Assembly (NCBI GenBank): GCA_019426215.1
Contig: CM033399.1
Location: 19,521,009-19,585,008, forward strand
Direction of reading: 5' to 3'
Source: Buddleja alternifolia
Lineage: Eukaryota > Streptophyta > Magnoliopsida > Lamiales > Scrophulariaceae
Length of the DNA: 64,000 nucleotides
The stretch's first letter is position 1. The number at the start of each line of letters is the position of its first letter. The notes beneath the pieces were generated by a model. It had not been told where the DNA came from and did no database searches. It saw only the letters and a program-made list of their open reading frames with translations. A program made the position numbers and the translations under genes. Positions 11,641-25,490 of the stretch are shown piece after piece.

Positions 11641-12997
11641 GAATACTATAACCAAATAAGTTTAAGCGTTCACTTCTCTTATCAGTGTTAGCACAGCGGA
11701 ATTGATTTTAGTCTTCTTGTTTGAAAGCTTTTAGCATCACAAACTGTTTCGTAGTTGCTTATCTTTTGATTGTGTTTTACTTAATCAATTTATGCAATGA
11801 TATGATAGTAATAGAATTGACTGCAAAGTAAATAACATAATATTTGCAAGGTTCATTGGGTGGTGTAATTCCAACTACGTCCTTCTTCTCCTTGAACACT
11901 TGGAGGCAATCCACTAAGATGATTATCAAAAAATCACACAGAATCTTCTAAAAATTGGGGAGAGATGGATGTCGATGACTTGAGTTTCTTGATCACACAG
12001 ATTTCTGCTCCAAGACACTTCTATCCTCTTGTGTCTTTCACTCAGAAATAATGCAACTTTCCAACCTCAACTTCACACAGATCGCGAGGCTTGGATGGGG
12101 TTTTTCTAAACTGTTTGTTTGATTTTGATAAAGTTTAAACAACTGGGAATATCTCAATAGTAATGTAGGTTTCTCCGAAAAAAATGTTTGAGATATTGGT
12201 TGACTGTCTCAGGAATTTAATAAAAACAAAGAGAATGTTTGCTTGAATGTTCAGGCTTTTCTGAGAGTTTTAAAGAATGAGACTTCAATTCAAAAGCAAT
12301 TTGCTTGGAATTTTTCAGGGTATTTTGTCTTGTTGTTGAAGTCCTATTTATAGGCATCCTTGAAAAAAGTGTATGTTTGACACATGCACAGACGCGTGTC
12401 TCTCACTTTCGCGAGTGAACAACTTTTATCCTTTTTCTTGAAAATCTGCTGCACAAAAGTTGGTGCTGCAGTCTGTGAATAGTTGATAGTCCAATAGGGT
12501 GGCTTCTCCGTACGTCTGAAAGAGCTTATCACATTTAATGCTCTTATCAGCATTTAATGCATTTGAATTAAATGCCCGTTGGCATTTAAGGCACTGAGAA
12601 TATTTGCATTAAACTCCTTCTGCACTTAGAAATAAATTCAGGTGAAATCAGTCATTGATAGACGCTTATTTATCCTTGAATAACTTCAGTCCTAATGAAC
12701 GCTTGATATAGTTGGTCGTTTGGACACTTAAAATCTTTATCTTCATTCAAACTTCAGGCGCTTAAATCTTCAGACTTAACTATTGATAGGCTCACTCTGA
12801 ATTTATCAAACGCTCATTCTAAGAATACTTAGCCTAACACTCTAGAATAAAAATAAAACAAAACCTTTAAAGCCTATTACAATTCTAACGCCCAAAGCTT
12901 ATACATGATTTCTACTAAAATCAAACTTACATATTTTGGGGTCTAACAAGTAATCCTCATTGTCATCATCAAAACATCTAACATGAAATTCCTAACA
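11641..12997 (-). repeat. LTR copy 3 (TGTTAGGAATTTC family), inverted, 3'-truncated
   Basis: On the minus strand it begins TGTTAGGAATTTCATGTTAGATG at 12997 and parallels the LTR at 9237 through the ...CCGCTGTGCTAAC... block. It then ends about 150 bp early at the gag fragment. Its start abuts a Copia pol codon series (EGIKPI), showing insertion into that pol gene. Confidence 0.75.
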
Positions 12998-13775
12998 TAT
13001 AGGTTTGATACCTTCAGGACGATCTACCAAAGTCCAGACTTGGTTCAATTGCATAGAGTCCATTTTTGTTTCCATGGCTTCTCGCGATCTTGAAGTGTTG
13101 ACATCCACCATTGCTTGATCATAGGTACAAGGATCATCTTCATGACCTTCTTGTACTACAGTGTAAAGCTCTAGCTCCCCCTGCAGTAGATACCCATACC
13201 TTTCAGGTTCATGTGGTATTCTACCAGATCTACGTGGTGGTTGTGCTACTATTGGTTCAGGCCTTAGTTCTTGGATAGATGTCTCTGAGAGAGTTTCATT
13301 TTGTTCTTGTAGAACAATTTTCCCACCACGATGATTCTCTGATCATCATGCAGGTAAAAGAAGAATTTCATGGAATCCTCAGGATAACCAATGAAACGTC
13401 CCATGAGGGATCTTGTCTCCAATTTCTCCACTTTAGTCTTCTTGACATAAGCGGGACATCCCCAAATCTTACTGTGATTAAGACTCGGTTTCCTATTATT
13501 CCACATCTCATGTGGATTTTTAGGAACGGATTTGGAGAAACATCTATTCAAAACATGAGCAGTAGTAAGGAGCGCATGTCCCCACAATAAAATGGGTAAA
13601 TCAGTGTAACTAATCATGGAACGAACCATGTCCAACAATGTTTGATTCCTTCGCTCGGCTACTCCATTTAGTTGAGGAGTTGCTGGTGGTGTTAGTTGTA
13701 ACATTATTCCTCGTTGTCTAAGGAATTCATCAAACTCGGAAATCTCTTCATTGCCCAATGGAGGGACACTGGAGT
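12998..13775 (-). pseudogene. Copia integrase C-terminal half and RT start
   Basis: The minus-strand ORF at 13264-13758 reads as a Copia integrase: QLTPPATPQLNGVAERRNQT (catalytic Glu region), MWNNRKPS and IWGCPAYVKK. The frame then continues to 12998 through PPRRSGRIPHEPERYG and QVWTLVDRPEGIKPI, the linker into RT. The upstream half of the integrase is missing at about 13775, where a plus-strand Copia begins. Confidence 0.85.
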
Positions 13776-13825
13776 AAGGACTATACTACACTTCTCAATA
13801 AACACAAAGAAGGTGCATTTTTGTT

Positions 13826-16800
13826 GGGGTTAATTTGTCAATTAACCATGCTTCTTAAGTGTTTGACACCGGTTGTGGTACTCACATTTGCAATGATTTG
13901 CAAGTGCTGACTAGAAGCAGAGAACTAAATGACGGAAACATGATCCTGAGAATGGCTAATGGAGCGTCTGTCGCTGCAAAGTTATTGGAAATGTCGTTTT
14001 AGCTATAGAGAATAGTGGTAGATTTATTTTAAAGGATGTTTATTATGTTCCTAGATTGATTAAGAACCTGGTTTCTGTTTCTGTTTTGGACAAAGAAGGA
14101 TATTGTTTTAACATCAGTAATGACATTTGTTCGATGCTTTTGGGTTCAAAATTGATCATTAGATCATTGTATGGAAAAAAACCTTTATCTTTACCCACAT
14201 ACTAGTGATCTTGCAATTCAACAAATAAACAAAGGAAAGCGTAAATCTGATAATCAACCCAATGCACAAATCTGACATACAAGACTTGGTCATACCTTAA
14301 AAGATAGGATTCACAAGTTATCAAGTTTCCTCGACCTTGATGAAGAAGAGAAACTACCGACTTGTGAACCTTGAAGGGAAAAATGACAAAGTCGCTATTT
14401 TTTGGACAAATTAAGCGTGCTAAAGATATATTAGAGTTGATCTATACAGATGTGTGTGGACCGCTTACTGTTGCAGCAATGGGAAACTATTCCTACTTCA
14501 TAACCTTTATCGACGATCATTCTATGTATGGTTATCTATGTTTTGATTCGATCTAGCGGTAAAAAATTTATTCTTTTTTTACTCCAGAAATCAGATCCAG
14601 AGTTTCATGATATAATTGCGCAACAAGAAAAATCACGCTAGAGCATAATCGAATGACCTCGTAATGACAAAAACTTGATTAAATCTGCAACAGCCCTTGA
14701 CTCCTACTTCTAGATAATCACGCGGAAGAATATCTCCAAGAGAGCTTCGATCTCCTCCACAGCAGGTAGGCAGCGGCTAGTTAGGAGAGAGGGGAGGGAA
14801 TTTTTGTCTTTTCTTTTGTTGTAGGTTTCTTTCTCAAAGTTAGATTCTGAATTGTCTGAGTTGGAGAGTTTTTTTTAACTGACCAACAACTATGGAGTTT
14901 TAAACAAAACCCCTAGTACAATAAGAGGGGCCGGCCTCTAGGCCCTTTAGGATTGGGCTTTTGGGCTTTGTTATATCTTAGCCCATATATAATTCATTAA
15001 CTCCTAGTCCAAATCCAATTTGACTTTTAATTAATCACTTTAATCTAATTAAACTTAATCCAATTAATTTAATTCAATTTATAAATTAATTCCAATTAAT
15101 TTATTCTATGAATTAATGATGTAATTAATTTATTTAATCTAATTAAATATCTTTAATTAAATCATGCCATTCATTTTTGTTAGTCAATCACATCTATGTG
15201 AATTTACAAAAATACCCATAGCATAAAAAAATTCCTTTTCTTCACATAGCGCGACTCTCTAGGCTCGATTCAATTATCAATTGGAGGATACCAAAGGATA
15301 AAGTTGTCACGTAGCCAGCACCATGGAACCAAATCATAGCCTAATTGAATACGAGATGAATATGTCATCACAAACCTTGATTACAATTACCATATGCGTA
15401 TAAACTCTTCACCGACGTGACCCGATCAAGTAAGAGCCATGGTATGTCAAACTCATAGAACTTGATGCTGCAATTTATAATCATAATAATGTGAAATTAC
15501 CAAACTACCCTCAGTGACTATCACTAGCTACTTTATATGCTTTGGCCAAAGACTTATAATTTTAATTACTTATGATCGTACAGGTCATATACTCGTTTAC
15601 TATCGAGATGGTGAATTCCATATTGGCAGTTATCTTACAATGTCGAATGCACCATATGAATTGTACTTCAAGGTTGACTCCACCTATAGTAATACGGGTC
15701 TAACTACTCTGGTAACATATCCAATAATACAAGCACATTATAAATAACTCCGTAGGTCAAAAGTTCACATATACTATTACAATCTTAATCCCAATCATTG
15801 ACTGTCAAAGAGTAAATACCCATGTGATCGGATTAAAGCGAGTCGAGCTAATATGTTAATTCCATTAACTATATTCATAACACAGGCTCCCACTATCTAA
15901 TCAGTGTTCTACTGACACTACTTGTTAAAGCAAGTGTCATACGAGTTGAATTTTAATGACCAATTAAAATTCCTTAACTCGCGAACTATTATTAAGAGAT
16001 TAAGTACTTGACTTTTCCAGTGCCTCCTTTTATCCACATAAGAGGTGGAAAGTCTATCTTCAAATCTCAGGAACTATTTGTTCAACACAATTAAATGCAA
16101 TTGAGATTTACATGAACAAAACCAAAGAACCTTTATTCTATAAATAAAAATATAATCATTTGTACAAAATAACTTATCAATGCCCTACTAAATCTAATTC
16201 CTCATTGGCATTGAGGGCATACACCTAACAATCTATATCTTATGAGATATAAGTTTGAAGCTTTTTATAAGTTCAAAGAATTTAGAAATGAAGTCGAGAA
16301 ACAAACTGGTAAAAGTATTAAGGCTCTTCGATCTGATCGAGGAGAAGAATACTTGTCCAGAGAGTTTTTAAATTATTTGAAGAAGAATGAATTCTCTCTC
16401 AGTGGATGCCACCTGGAATGCCACAACTGAATGGCGTGTCTGAGCAGCGGAATTGAACATTGATGGACATGGTTCGATCAATGATGATGTCCACAGAATT
16501 TCCGACATTCTTCTAAGGTTATGCTCTAGAAACGACAGCTTACCTGTTGAATAGGTTGCCATCAAAGAGTGTTCCTGAATTGCCATGTAAGATGTGGCAC
16601 GGTAGACCACACACATATAAGTATCTTAGAATATGATGGTGTGATGCTCATGTTAAGTAGCCAGTGGGAGATAAGCTAGATTCGAGATCTATCTTATGTA
16701 GGTTTATGGGTTATCCTAAGAAGATCTATGGGTATTATTTCTATTACACCTTAGAACAAAAGATTATTATTTCAAGGCACGGTGTATTCTTGGAGAAGCA

Positions 16801-17776
16801 ATTCTTTAACGAGAATATAAGGAGAGTAATAGAACTTGAGGAAACTCAAGAAACACAAACACCACAGACAATGGAAGAGAGGCATGATGAACCAAAAACT
16901 GAAAGTACGCAAATTCCACCTCCACAAAGATCCAAAAGGATCCTAGACAACCTGTTAGGTATTATGGTCTCTTGATGAAAGGCAATAAAGAGGGCCTCCT
17001 GTTGAATGACGATCCAAGGTCCTATGGAGAGGAAATGTCCGATAAAAACCCAAAAAATGCTTTGAAGCCATGGAATCTATGTGCTCCAACAAGGTTTGGA
17101 CCTTGGTATACCCACAACCGGGCATTAAGACCATTGGTTGTAAGTCGGTATACAAATGAAAGTTAGGAGTAGATAGGAAGGTTATGACCTTTAAGGCTCG
17201 CTTAATGGCGAAAGGTTATACTCAGAGGCCAAGAATTGACTATTAAGAGAATTTTTCGCCAGTCGCGATGACTAAATCCATTTGGATACTTTTAGCTATA
17301 TCTTCTTATCTTGATTAGGAGATCTGGCAGATGGATGTGAAAAAAGATTTCCTAAATGGTAGCATAGATGAGGAAATCTATATGGAACAGCCCGAGGGCT
17401 TCATATCTAGTAGGAGCGAGCACAAAGTGTGCAAGTTCTAGGGATCCATATCTATTCTAAAACAGGCTTCTCGAAGCTGGAATTTGAGGTTTGATGAAGT
17501 TGTTAAGGGATACAAATACATAAAAAATGGTAATGAACTATGTGTGTTCAAAAAGGTTAATGGAAGAGCTATAAGTTTTTTGTGCTCTATTTTGATGACA
17601 TTCTACTCATTGGGAATGATGCAATCAACAAACGGTTGGTTATCGAACCAACTCTCCATGAAAGATATCAGAGGAGCATCCTATGTTCTTCGTATGAGAA
17701 TACACCGAGACAGAGAAAATAGGTTGTTGGGAGAACATAGGATGCAAGAAGAACATAGGTTGTTGAGTAAATAGAA
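13826..17776 (+). pseudogene. Degraded Copia pol, plus strand (protease to RT), split by a solo LTR
   Basis: In order: a protease remnant (DTGCGTHICNDL, about 13868), GAG-pre-integrase (HTRLGH near 14280), integrase start (ELIYTDVCGPL; ORF 14371-14556), an insert at 14539-16230, then integrase continued (KSIKALRSDRGEEYLS; MPQLNGVSEQRN with a stop replacing the next residue), the linker (16664-16975) and RT pieces to about 17776. Many stops and shifts are present. RT palm and RNase H are missing after 17776, where short duplicated segments appear. Confidence 0.85.
14539..16230 (-). mobile_element. Solo Copia LTR, inverted, with 5-bp TSD ATCTA
   Basis: 1692 bp. On the minus strand it starts TGTTAGGTGTATGCCC and ends GATCGAATCAAAACA. 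It is bordered by the perfect duplication ATCTA (14534-14538 and 16231-16235) inside a Copia integrase. No internal region remains, so it is a solo LTR from LTR-LTR recombination. It is homologous along its length to the LTR at 58328-63506 once the hAT in that copy is ignored. Confidence 0.93.
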
Positions 17777-19492
17777 AGAGTTGTAACGAGGTTCAGTACA
17801 TTCCAAGCCATAATCCTAATAGCCATCTCTAAGAGTGGTCTTGATGTCTATGGAATGCTCTCAAAGACCATAATCCTAATAGCCATTCCAAGTCATAGAG
17901 GCTGTGAGATATGGATATCACGGCCTCGACAAGACTTGTTTTTGTGTGCCACTTTTATCAGAGATTGTTTTGATCTATGGATGATGGACAGGTTGATCAA
18001 TACATGCACAAAGATTCATACTTAGGTGAGTATGGAATTAAACTACCCCGCAAAGGACTCCTCGTTGGTTTTGTGTCGAACTTGGAGTCCTTAGGTTTCA
18101 TAGTGTGATAGTCCTCGGAACTGAGATGTCACTGGAAAGGGTACTACCCACTATGCTTAGATGTACACGTGCACTCCAGGATAGTCATACGGCGGTGTAT
18201 GTTGGGCATAGTCTGGTAGTATAGCGGAAAAGGTTGACATTAGATATGGGATTCATCTAGGGTGAGACACCCGATATTTTCTATGTTGTTACAAGAATAA
18301 AAATGTTCGATGAAAGCCTTTGATCAGAGCAAGTGTCTTATAAGGGGGATTGGTGATCCCTTCTTAGAAGACTGGATCATTAGATGTCACAACACAGTCA
18401 TAGCGTCTAAGGTTATTAGAGTATTGATAGTCGCTAAACCCTAGACCATTGTGGGAAAAAGATGAAAGGATTCAACTCACATAAATATCGTAACTTGGAT
18501 AGATTTGCTTTTTATCGTTAGCATATAGGAAGTCGTGGCGATGTTGCTAGACATCGATCCATGATCAATAGGTGACTTCAATTAATTTGGTGAGATTGAT
18601 TCAAGACCAAATTAATTATGAGAATAATTAATTAAGCCTTTGGGATAGGACCTACTGCTAGCTTGCTAATGATCTCAAGGGGTCACACACTAAGCTTAGT
18701 GTAGTACCTATTGGCATGGTTAATTCTTATAGAATTAATGGAGAAGATTAATTAATTGAGAAATTAATTAATTTGGCAAAAGATTTTAATTGATTAAAGT
18801 CTCCAATTTAATATTGAAATAATATATTAAATTAGGAGATAAATTAGTTAAAATCTATTTGATGTAAAAGAGTATTGAATTAATTGGCTATTAATTCATT
18901 ATCAATGGTAGGCCAGGTCAAAATATAAGTCATTGGACTTATTAATTAATTAATGGTTGACTTGGTCCCAAAGAAAATGAGAGAAAGATGAGAGAGCCCA
19001 CTAAGTCAAAAGACCTAGTGGGGACGCCTACTAGAGGCGTGTGATGAGGGAGATTTAACCTTCTTCCTCATCAACACACGCCTCATGTTATCTCTCTACA
19101 CAAATGTGTAGTTTTCTCTCATCTGTTTTTCTCTACTCTTGAAAAATCAAAAGGTTTCTCCCATCTTTTCTCAAATAGCCAAAACATTGATATTCTTCTT
19201 ACTAGCACTCGTGAATATAATCGAGGGTACAAACTAAGGTGTGGATACATCATAGAGGCACAACACTTGGAGCGCTAGAGCAAATCCATTAAGAAGAATA
19301 GAAGTAGGGAATTGCATAAAAAGATTGTTGCTTATTCGTTCTTCAAAAGGTAAACACGAGTAAACCCTTCTCGTTAAGTTTTAAATCTGGTAGCATATCA
19401 ACCTAACCTTGTTTAGGGGATACCAGATTTAATTTTTTCTAATATCTGATTTTTGCTGCTCCGGCATCCTCGTGGTTATACCGATCCTAACA
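17777..19492 (+). repeat. 3' region and 3' LTR of the plus-strand Copia
   Basis: Noncoding sequence with duplicated CATAATCCTAATAGCCAT words near 17815 and 17870. It is followed by LTR-like sequence rich in AATTAATTAA blocks and ending CCGATCCTAACA at 19492. The right border is supported by the terminal CA and an abrupt change to minus-strand Copia. I could not place the left LTR border; it may be anywhere from 17780 to 18200. Confidence 0.55.
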
Positions 19493-22400
19493 GGATTAAA
19501 GTCCAACAAACAAACAACCTCAAATAGCAAAACTACGAAACTCAACCTCTCCTAGCCCCTCAAGGGCATAAAATCAAAAACACCAATTTTTACCAAGTCC
19601 AAGCAATGCTCAAACTTGTGCAATGATACTGGTTTGGTCATCATATTAGCAGGATTATCTCGAGTACCAACTTTAGTAACCACAATCTCTCCATTGGATA
19701 TATAATCTCGAATGAAGTGATATCATATATCAATATGTTTGGTCCTCTCGTGGAACATCTGATTCTATGTCAAGTGAATGGCATTTTGACTACCACAAAA
19801 TACAGTAGGAACCTCCTTCTCAAAATCCAAACTTCCAACTAAACCTTTCAACCATAAAGCCTCTTTGACTGCCTCAATTACTGCCATATACTCTGCCTCT
19901 ATGGTAAATAAGGCAACGGTAGGTTGAAGAACTGCCTTCCAACTAATAACATCTCCAAATAAAGTAAATATATATCCACTGATAGAACACATATATCCAA
20001 ATCTTCGAAAAAATCAAAATATAAATAGGCAACAACTCCACCTCGAGAAAAATCCTCAGAACTATGGAACACAAGTCTTAAATTTGTAATACATTTCAAG
20101 CACCTTAAAATCCACTTAACTTCTTGCCAATGTTCTTCTCCCGAATTTCCCATGTAACGATCACCACACTAACAGCTTGTGCAATGTCTGGTCTATTGCA
20201 CACCATGGCATTCATCATGCTCCCAACTGCACTGGAACCTTTGACATGTTCTGCACTTCCTCATCAGGTTGAGGTAATAACAGGGCTGATAATTTGAAGT
20301 GTGGTGCGGGTGGAACACTAATAGGCTTTGCATATTGCATCCCGAATTTTTAAACTACTTTCTCAATGTATGCTTTTGTAGATAAAAATAGCTTTCCACC
20401 GTTTCGATCATGGCGAATCTCTATACCTAAAATCTTTGTAGCTGCACCCAAATTCTTCATCTCAAACTCCCCACTCAATCGAGTCTTCAATTTATTAATC
20501 TTGATTATGTTCTTTGCAGCAATGAGCATATCATCCATATAAAGGAGTAGATAAATGAATGAATTACTTGGTAATCTCCTAAAGTAAACACAAGCATTAA
20601 AATCAGTCCTACTATAACTAATACCAATCATGAAAGCATCAAACGACTTGTATCACTATCTTGGAGATTATTTCAACCCGTAGAGAGACTTCTGCAACAG
20701 ACATACATGGTCTTCTTTCCCTGCAACAAAAAATCTCTTCGGTTAAGCCACGAAAATGATCTCATCAAGTTTACCATGCAAGAAAGTTGTTTTCACATCT
20801 AACTGCTCGAGTTACAAGTCAAATCGAGCAACAACAACAAGTCACAGACGTATAGAGATATGTTTAACAATAGGGTAAAATACTTGACTAAAATCATCTC
20901 CATACCTCGGTGTGTACCCCTTAGCTACAATTCTTGCTTTGTACCTAGAATCCTCCACATCTGGAGTTCCTTGCTTCTTTTTAAACACTCACTTACAGCC
21001 TATAATTTTCTGATCCGTAGGAGGCCTCACCAACTCCCAAGTCTAATTCTTATGAAGAGATTCAATCTCCTCTATCATAGATCCAATCCACTCGGATGAC
21101 TCACCACAAGAGATAGCATCAAAATACGAGACATGTTCATCAGACTCTATTTTCTCAACAACAATCAATGCATATGCTAATAAATTTGTATCAGCATATC
21201 TCGGTGGTGGCCTAATCTACCTCCCCGGTCTATCTTTTGCAATAGAATGCGTTTCTTGAGAAGAAATATGCTGCAAGGAAGGTGTAATTAAAACCTCCAA
21301 CTCCACCTTCTCAAGTGATTCCTCAATACCTGCATCATTATGAATTACATTGTTCTTTCCTGGACTCATCAAGGTAGACTCATCAAAATTAATATTTCTG
21401 CTCGTAACTATTTTACATGTTTTAGGACATCAGACACTAAATCCCTTAACACTCAAAGTATAACCCAGAAATACGCACTTTTTAGACATAAGTTCTAGTT
21501 TTCCCTTATTAACATGTACATATGCAGGACAACCAAACATTTTAATATTAGAATAATCAGGTAAATTTCCAGACCGTACCTCCTCAAGAGTTTTAAAATC
21601 AATAGATGTGGAAGGAGAATGATTCACCAGGAAAAATGTCGTGGATACTGCTTTTGCTTAAAAATCTCTAGAAAATCCTGAATTAGAGATTATATAATGA
21701 ACTTTCTCTATCAACATTCGGATCATACGTGCTGCTATACCATTCTGCTAGAAGGAAAGTCCAAACTATCCTCGAATAATCATCCATGAAAATAAGCATG
21801 TACCTAGCAGTAGTCTTAGATGCAACCTTGTGATGGACCTCAAAGATTAGAATGGATGTAATGCAAAGTTCCTTTAGTCCAGTGAACACCTTTACCGAAA
21901 CTGGTTCACTTATGGTTCCCGAAAACACAATGCTCACAAAAATCCACGTTGCTAGTTTTCCATCCACAAAGCAAGCCTCGCTTGCTCAAAATCGTGAGTC
22001 CCCGCTTACTCATGTGGCCTAAATGCATTCGCCATAGTTTCTTCACCTCAGAATAAGACATAGAGGTTGTAGAAAATGCAGCTCCACCTGAAATAGTAGT
22101 ACCCTGCAGAACATATAAATTGCCACCAAGTCTCTATCCTTTCATGGTGATAAGAGCTCCTCTCGAAACCTTTAGAATACAGTCTAAGCCAGTATATTTA
22201 TATCCAAGAGCATCAAGAGTACCCATGGATATAAAATTCTTCTTTAAATTCGAAACGTGCCTCACATCTGATAAAGTCCTGATTACACCATCATGCATTT
22301 TAACCCTAAATACTCCTTTTCCAGCAACTTTGCAGACATCATCGTTACCCATGAAACAACTTAAGTAACAGGTTCGTAAGTAGAGAACCAATCCTTGTTT

Positions 22401-23160
22401 GGGCACATATGAAAGAATAAGCTGAATCCATAATCCATTCGCCATCTGATTTTGCTCCATCAGAACTGACTAAAAGAACACCTCCATCGCTGTCATCCTC
22501 AACAATACTGGCTTCTTTAGGATTATTTCTCTTCTCATTATCCAGTTTATTTTTAATCTTCCAACAATCAGCTTTCACATGATTACTCTTCCTACAGTAA
22601 CAACATTAAAAGTTTTCTTTCAATTTTAACCTAGACCTCTGTTTGTTGTCTTGGAAATTCTTTTCCTTCGGTCTACCCCAAACAAAGAGATCATCACTCT
22701 GATTTTTCGATTCAATTGATGCGATTTCGCCATCAATGGAGTACTTGCTCAACAAGGCTTCTTGAGCATCCTTCAACTTAATAGTATCTCTACCATATAG
22801 AATAGTATCCTGAAAATTGGAATAAACAGATGGTGATGAACACAACACAACAACAGAGCCAGATGCTCATCTTCATACTTCACCTAAAGGTTTTCCAGAT
22901 CTGTAACGTGACAGATGTAACTGAATCTATGAGATAAATTTCCTATTCATCTTCTTTTTCTGTTCTTCTTTCAGATTGACAGACATCTTACAGTTTCCCA
23001 ATAGAGCTTCCTCTAAATCCATATGTGTCAGAATCACCATCATCCTCGCCTTCCATAACAAAATATGGGTTTTGCGATCAGGCTTCTCGATTTTGTGTTT
23101 GATTGAAGCCGTCCCAGGAAAATTATTGAAATTGTGGAATAATGATTATTAATCAGGCTC
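19493..23160 (-). pseudogene. Degraded Tork-like Copia polyprotein
   Basis: Read on the minus strand from the PBS side: gag (23150-22600), a degraded zinc-knuckle region (CRKSNHVKADCWK), protease remnant (22578-22345, WIMDSAYS), pre-integrase (HLGHMSKRGL), integrase remnants (about 21967-21430), RT with YMDD at 20530-20541 and the ILGIEIRHDR motif, and RNase H ending near 19560 (SISGYIFTLFGDVISWKA; IEAEYMA). Stops and frameshifts are frequent. The PPT and 3' LTR are missing; the 3' end abuts another Copia LTR at 19492. Confidence 0.85.
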
Positions 23161-23172
23161 TAGATACCATAT

Positions 23173-23432
23173 TGTTATGATAAATCATGAAATAAGAGCA
23201 CAAAGATTAAACGACACAAGAAATTTACGTGGTTAGGCAATTATCTATGTCCACGGGAGAGGAGAGAGTATCTCACTACTACGAAAGAGGTACATATTAC
23301 AATGAATATCAAATGTATCAAACTAAACATAACCCCTGATTTTTCCTCATAAATATCGTGTATTGTAGATAATGGGACTTCTACTTAATTTAGGACCTAG
23401 GACTTTAAGACATATCACAGCAATTTCCAACA
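23173..23432 (-). repeat. 5' LTR (260 bp) of the Tork-like Copia
   Basis: Minus strand starts TGTTGGAAATTGCTGTG and ends TTTATCATAACA, with matching inverted tips TGTT/AACA. The PBS-like TGGTATCTAGAGCC (minus, about 23156-23169) follows directly; it differs from the usual TGGTATCAGAGCC by an inserted T. The short LTR and its ends fit Tork/TAR-type Copia elements. Confidence 0.85.
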
Positions 23433-25247
23433 GAGATATTTCGCATGCCGTGCAATTGGGTTTAACGCGAGTTGTTCTAAATTTTTGCGTAGAAGATATT
23501 TGATTCACAAAAACAAACCTGTATCTTCTTGACATAAACACTTTCATATGTGTCAAAGATTAAACGATGGAATAGATGATGAAATAGGAAAATCACACTT
23601 TATGAAGTCATATGATTTCCAAAGATAAATTTAAATGGATTAATTTTATTTCTCAAGGAAAAAGACATGTAGAACTATAAAGCAACTTAGATGTATATAA
23701 AAGTTTTATGAGATTAAAAGAGTAATTCTATGTCAGATCGAGTTCAAGCACGGGTGTGTATTCTATGTCTATTTCTTTTGTTGAAAATAAGATATGGGTC
23801 ATGGGTCGCCCATGAGGGCTCACCCTACCCATATTTATTTGAAATATGGACATGGAGGAAGTGGTTTTTGTAGGAAAAAACCACCCCAAACTACCCTATA
23901 ATTATCTCCTAATTAGTCATAAAATAAAACAAGAAAAGAATGACTTCAAAAGAGATAAAATTTGCAGCAAAAATATGGGGTAAAATGCAAAGACATAGAA
24001 GTATCATTTTGGTATAACTTTGGCATTGGAGATTCGCCATTTGAAGCACTTGGATTTTGGAAAGCATCTCTCTCATTTTGATTGAGATTGCAGACACTTT
24101 TCGGGCATCAAAATTGTGTGAAAGAGGCTGTTAAACAACCGAGTTGAGATCTGAATATTATAAGTTTTCATGTATTGAATTTACATGTAATATATGTTCA
24201 TATTTTCTGTCAATGATATTAGAGTGAGTTTAGTTGTGTTCCAGACTTGCTTTCAAACGAAAATGTGATAAAATTATGCTTCCAAATGATAATTTACCAT
24301 GCTTCCCGCTTTTACGTAATATATGGCTTCATTCATGGCAAATTTGTGAGATGTCCATCTTATGGTGCTTATACCATGTAATAACATTGCATGAAGTTAT
24401 AAGTAAGCATGCTTGACATTTGAGGAAAAATTGAAATTTTAATGGTAATTTTTTAGAAACGTTAGAGGCAATTTTGAACCCATTATTGTTGTGATTTCTA
24501 CAAAACTTTTATATGGTTAGAATTCTTGTATCAAGGGCTTCCAACCATATATCACATGTTAAAAATGGATTAGAAATGAGAGATGTAGCCTCTCAAACTT
24601 TGGATCATGCATGTTAGTTTTTGCAAATTCTGGAAAAATGCCAAGAAGACGATGAACAATAACCAATTCCCGTTCCACTGGCACGTAGGTTGTGTGTACT
24701 CCACGCCCTATGATACAGTGCTTAGACATATAAATGGAGACCATTGTTGGATTCACCATAGTAAAAAATATGGGGGTAACGAAAATCTCAAAACCGAAAA
24801 ACTGCCACACTGGCCACCGCTGCCTCATGCACCTTGGTGGCACGTGGGGGCGCGTGCGACATCTTCCCGGGGCCATTTTGGCTGAAAAAATTCCTATGTG
24901 TTCATAAATTAATTTTTGATTTTTCAAATATTTAAAATGTACTTTTTATGATCGAAATTATTTTTCCTTGATTTTTGAAAGTAATAAAGATGGAAAATCA
25001 TAGAAAACTTTTTGATTAATTTTTCTGAAATTATTTCTCATAGGCCTTGGCTACCAAGATGAGGATTTTTTTTTGAACACTTTTAATATTATGCTCATTT
25101 TTCTAAATGCATATGGATTTGTTTTTCCTAAATTAAATTATTGGAGCATAATTGTTAATTTCTTTTCAAGGGTTAAAATTTTCATATTAGGTAATGCATT
25201 ATGATTGTCTTTGTGCCTAAACTAATACCAATTTTTCATTTTCTTAG
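23433..25247. other. Unassigned AT-rich DNA
   Basis: No conserved protein motif and no LTR pair seen. A GC-rich island at about 24800-24880 (repeated GGCCACCGC/GGTGGCACG words) resembles the palindromic cassettes of the LTRs elsewhere in the window, so an unrecognised LTR could be hidden here. Open frames at 24559-24927 (-) and 24607-24885 (+) overlap on opposite strands and have no recognisable content. Confidence 0.35.
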
Positions 25248-25490
25248 ATGGTGAGATCCCAATTTACTTCTAACATTCTCTGGAGAGGAGCTAGAGTGAG
25301 AAGAACTCGTGTGCGTTTGGCAAAGTTAGAATTGTTGAGGCGTTATAGAATGTGCCCCGAGCATTATTTGCGTGAACATTTTAGGATAATGAAAATGAAG
25401 TACAAGGAGCTACTTCATTTGGGTCATTATTTTGATGGTCTAGACCGAGAGAGAAAATTATGGAGAAATTGGATTTTGAAGAGGTGAATT
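25248..25490 (+). CDS. Small unrecognised ORF preceded by a splice-acceptor-like tract
   Basis: 79 codons, strongly basic (about a quarter Arg/Lys), with no motif I recognise. The ATG lies immediately after a pyrimidine-rich tract ending TTTTCTTAG, so this could be the start of an exon rather than a free-standing gene. It could equally be chance. No homologue elsewhere in the window. Confidence 0.2.

Noticed and set aside
24559..24927. Protein-coding gene on the minus strand (122 aa)
   Set aside because: No recognisable motif, overlaps an open frame on the other strand, and has no homologue in the window; likely chance.
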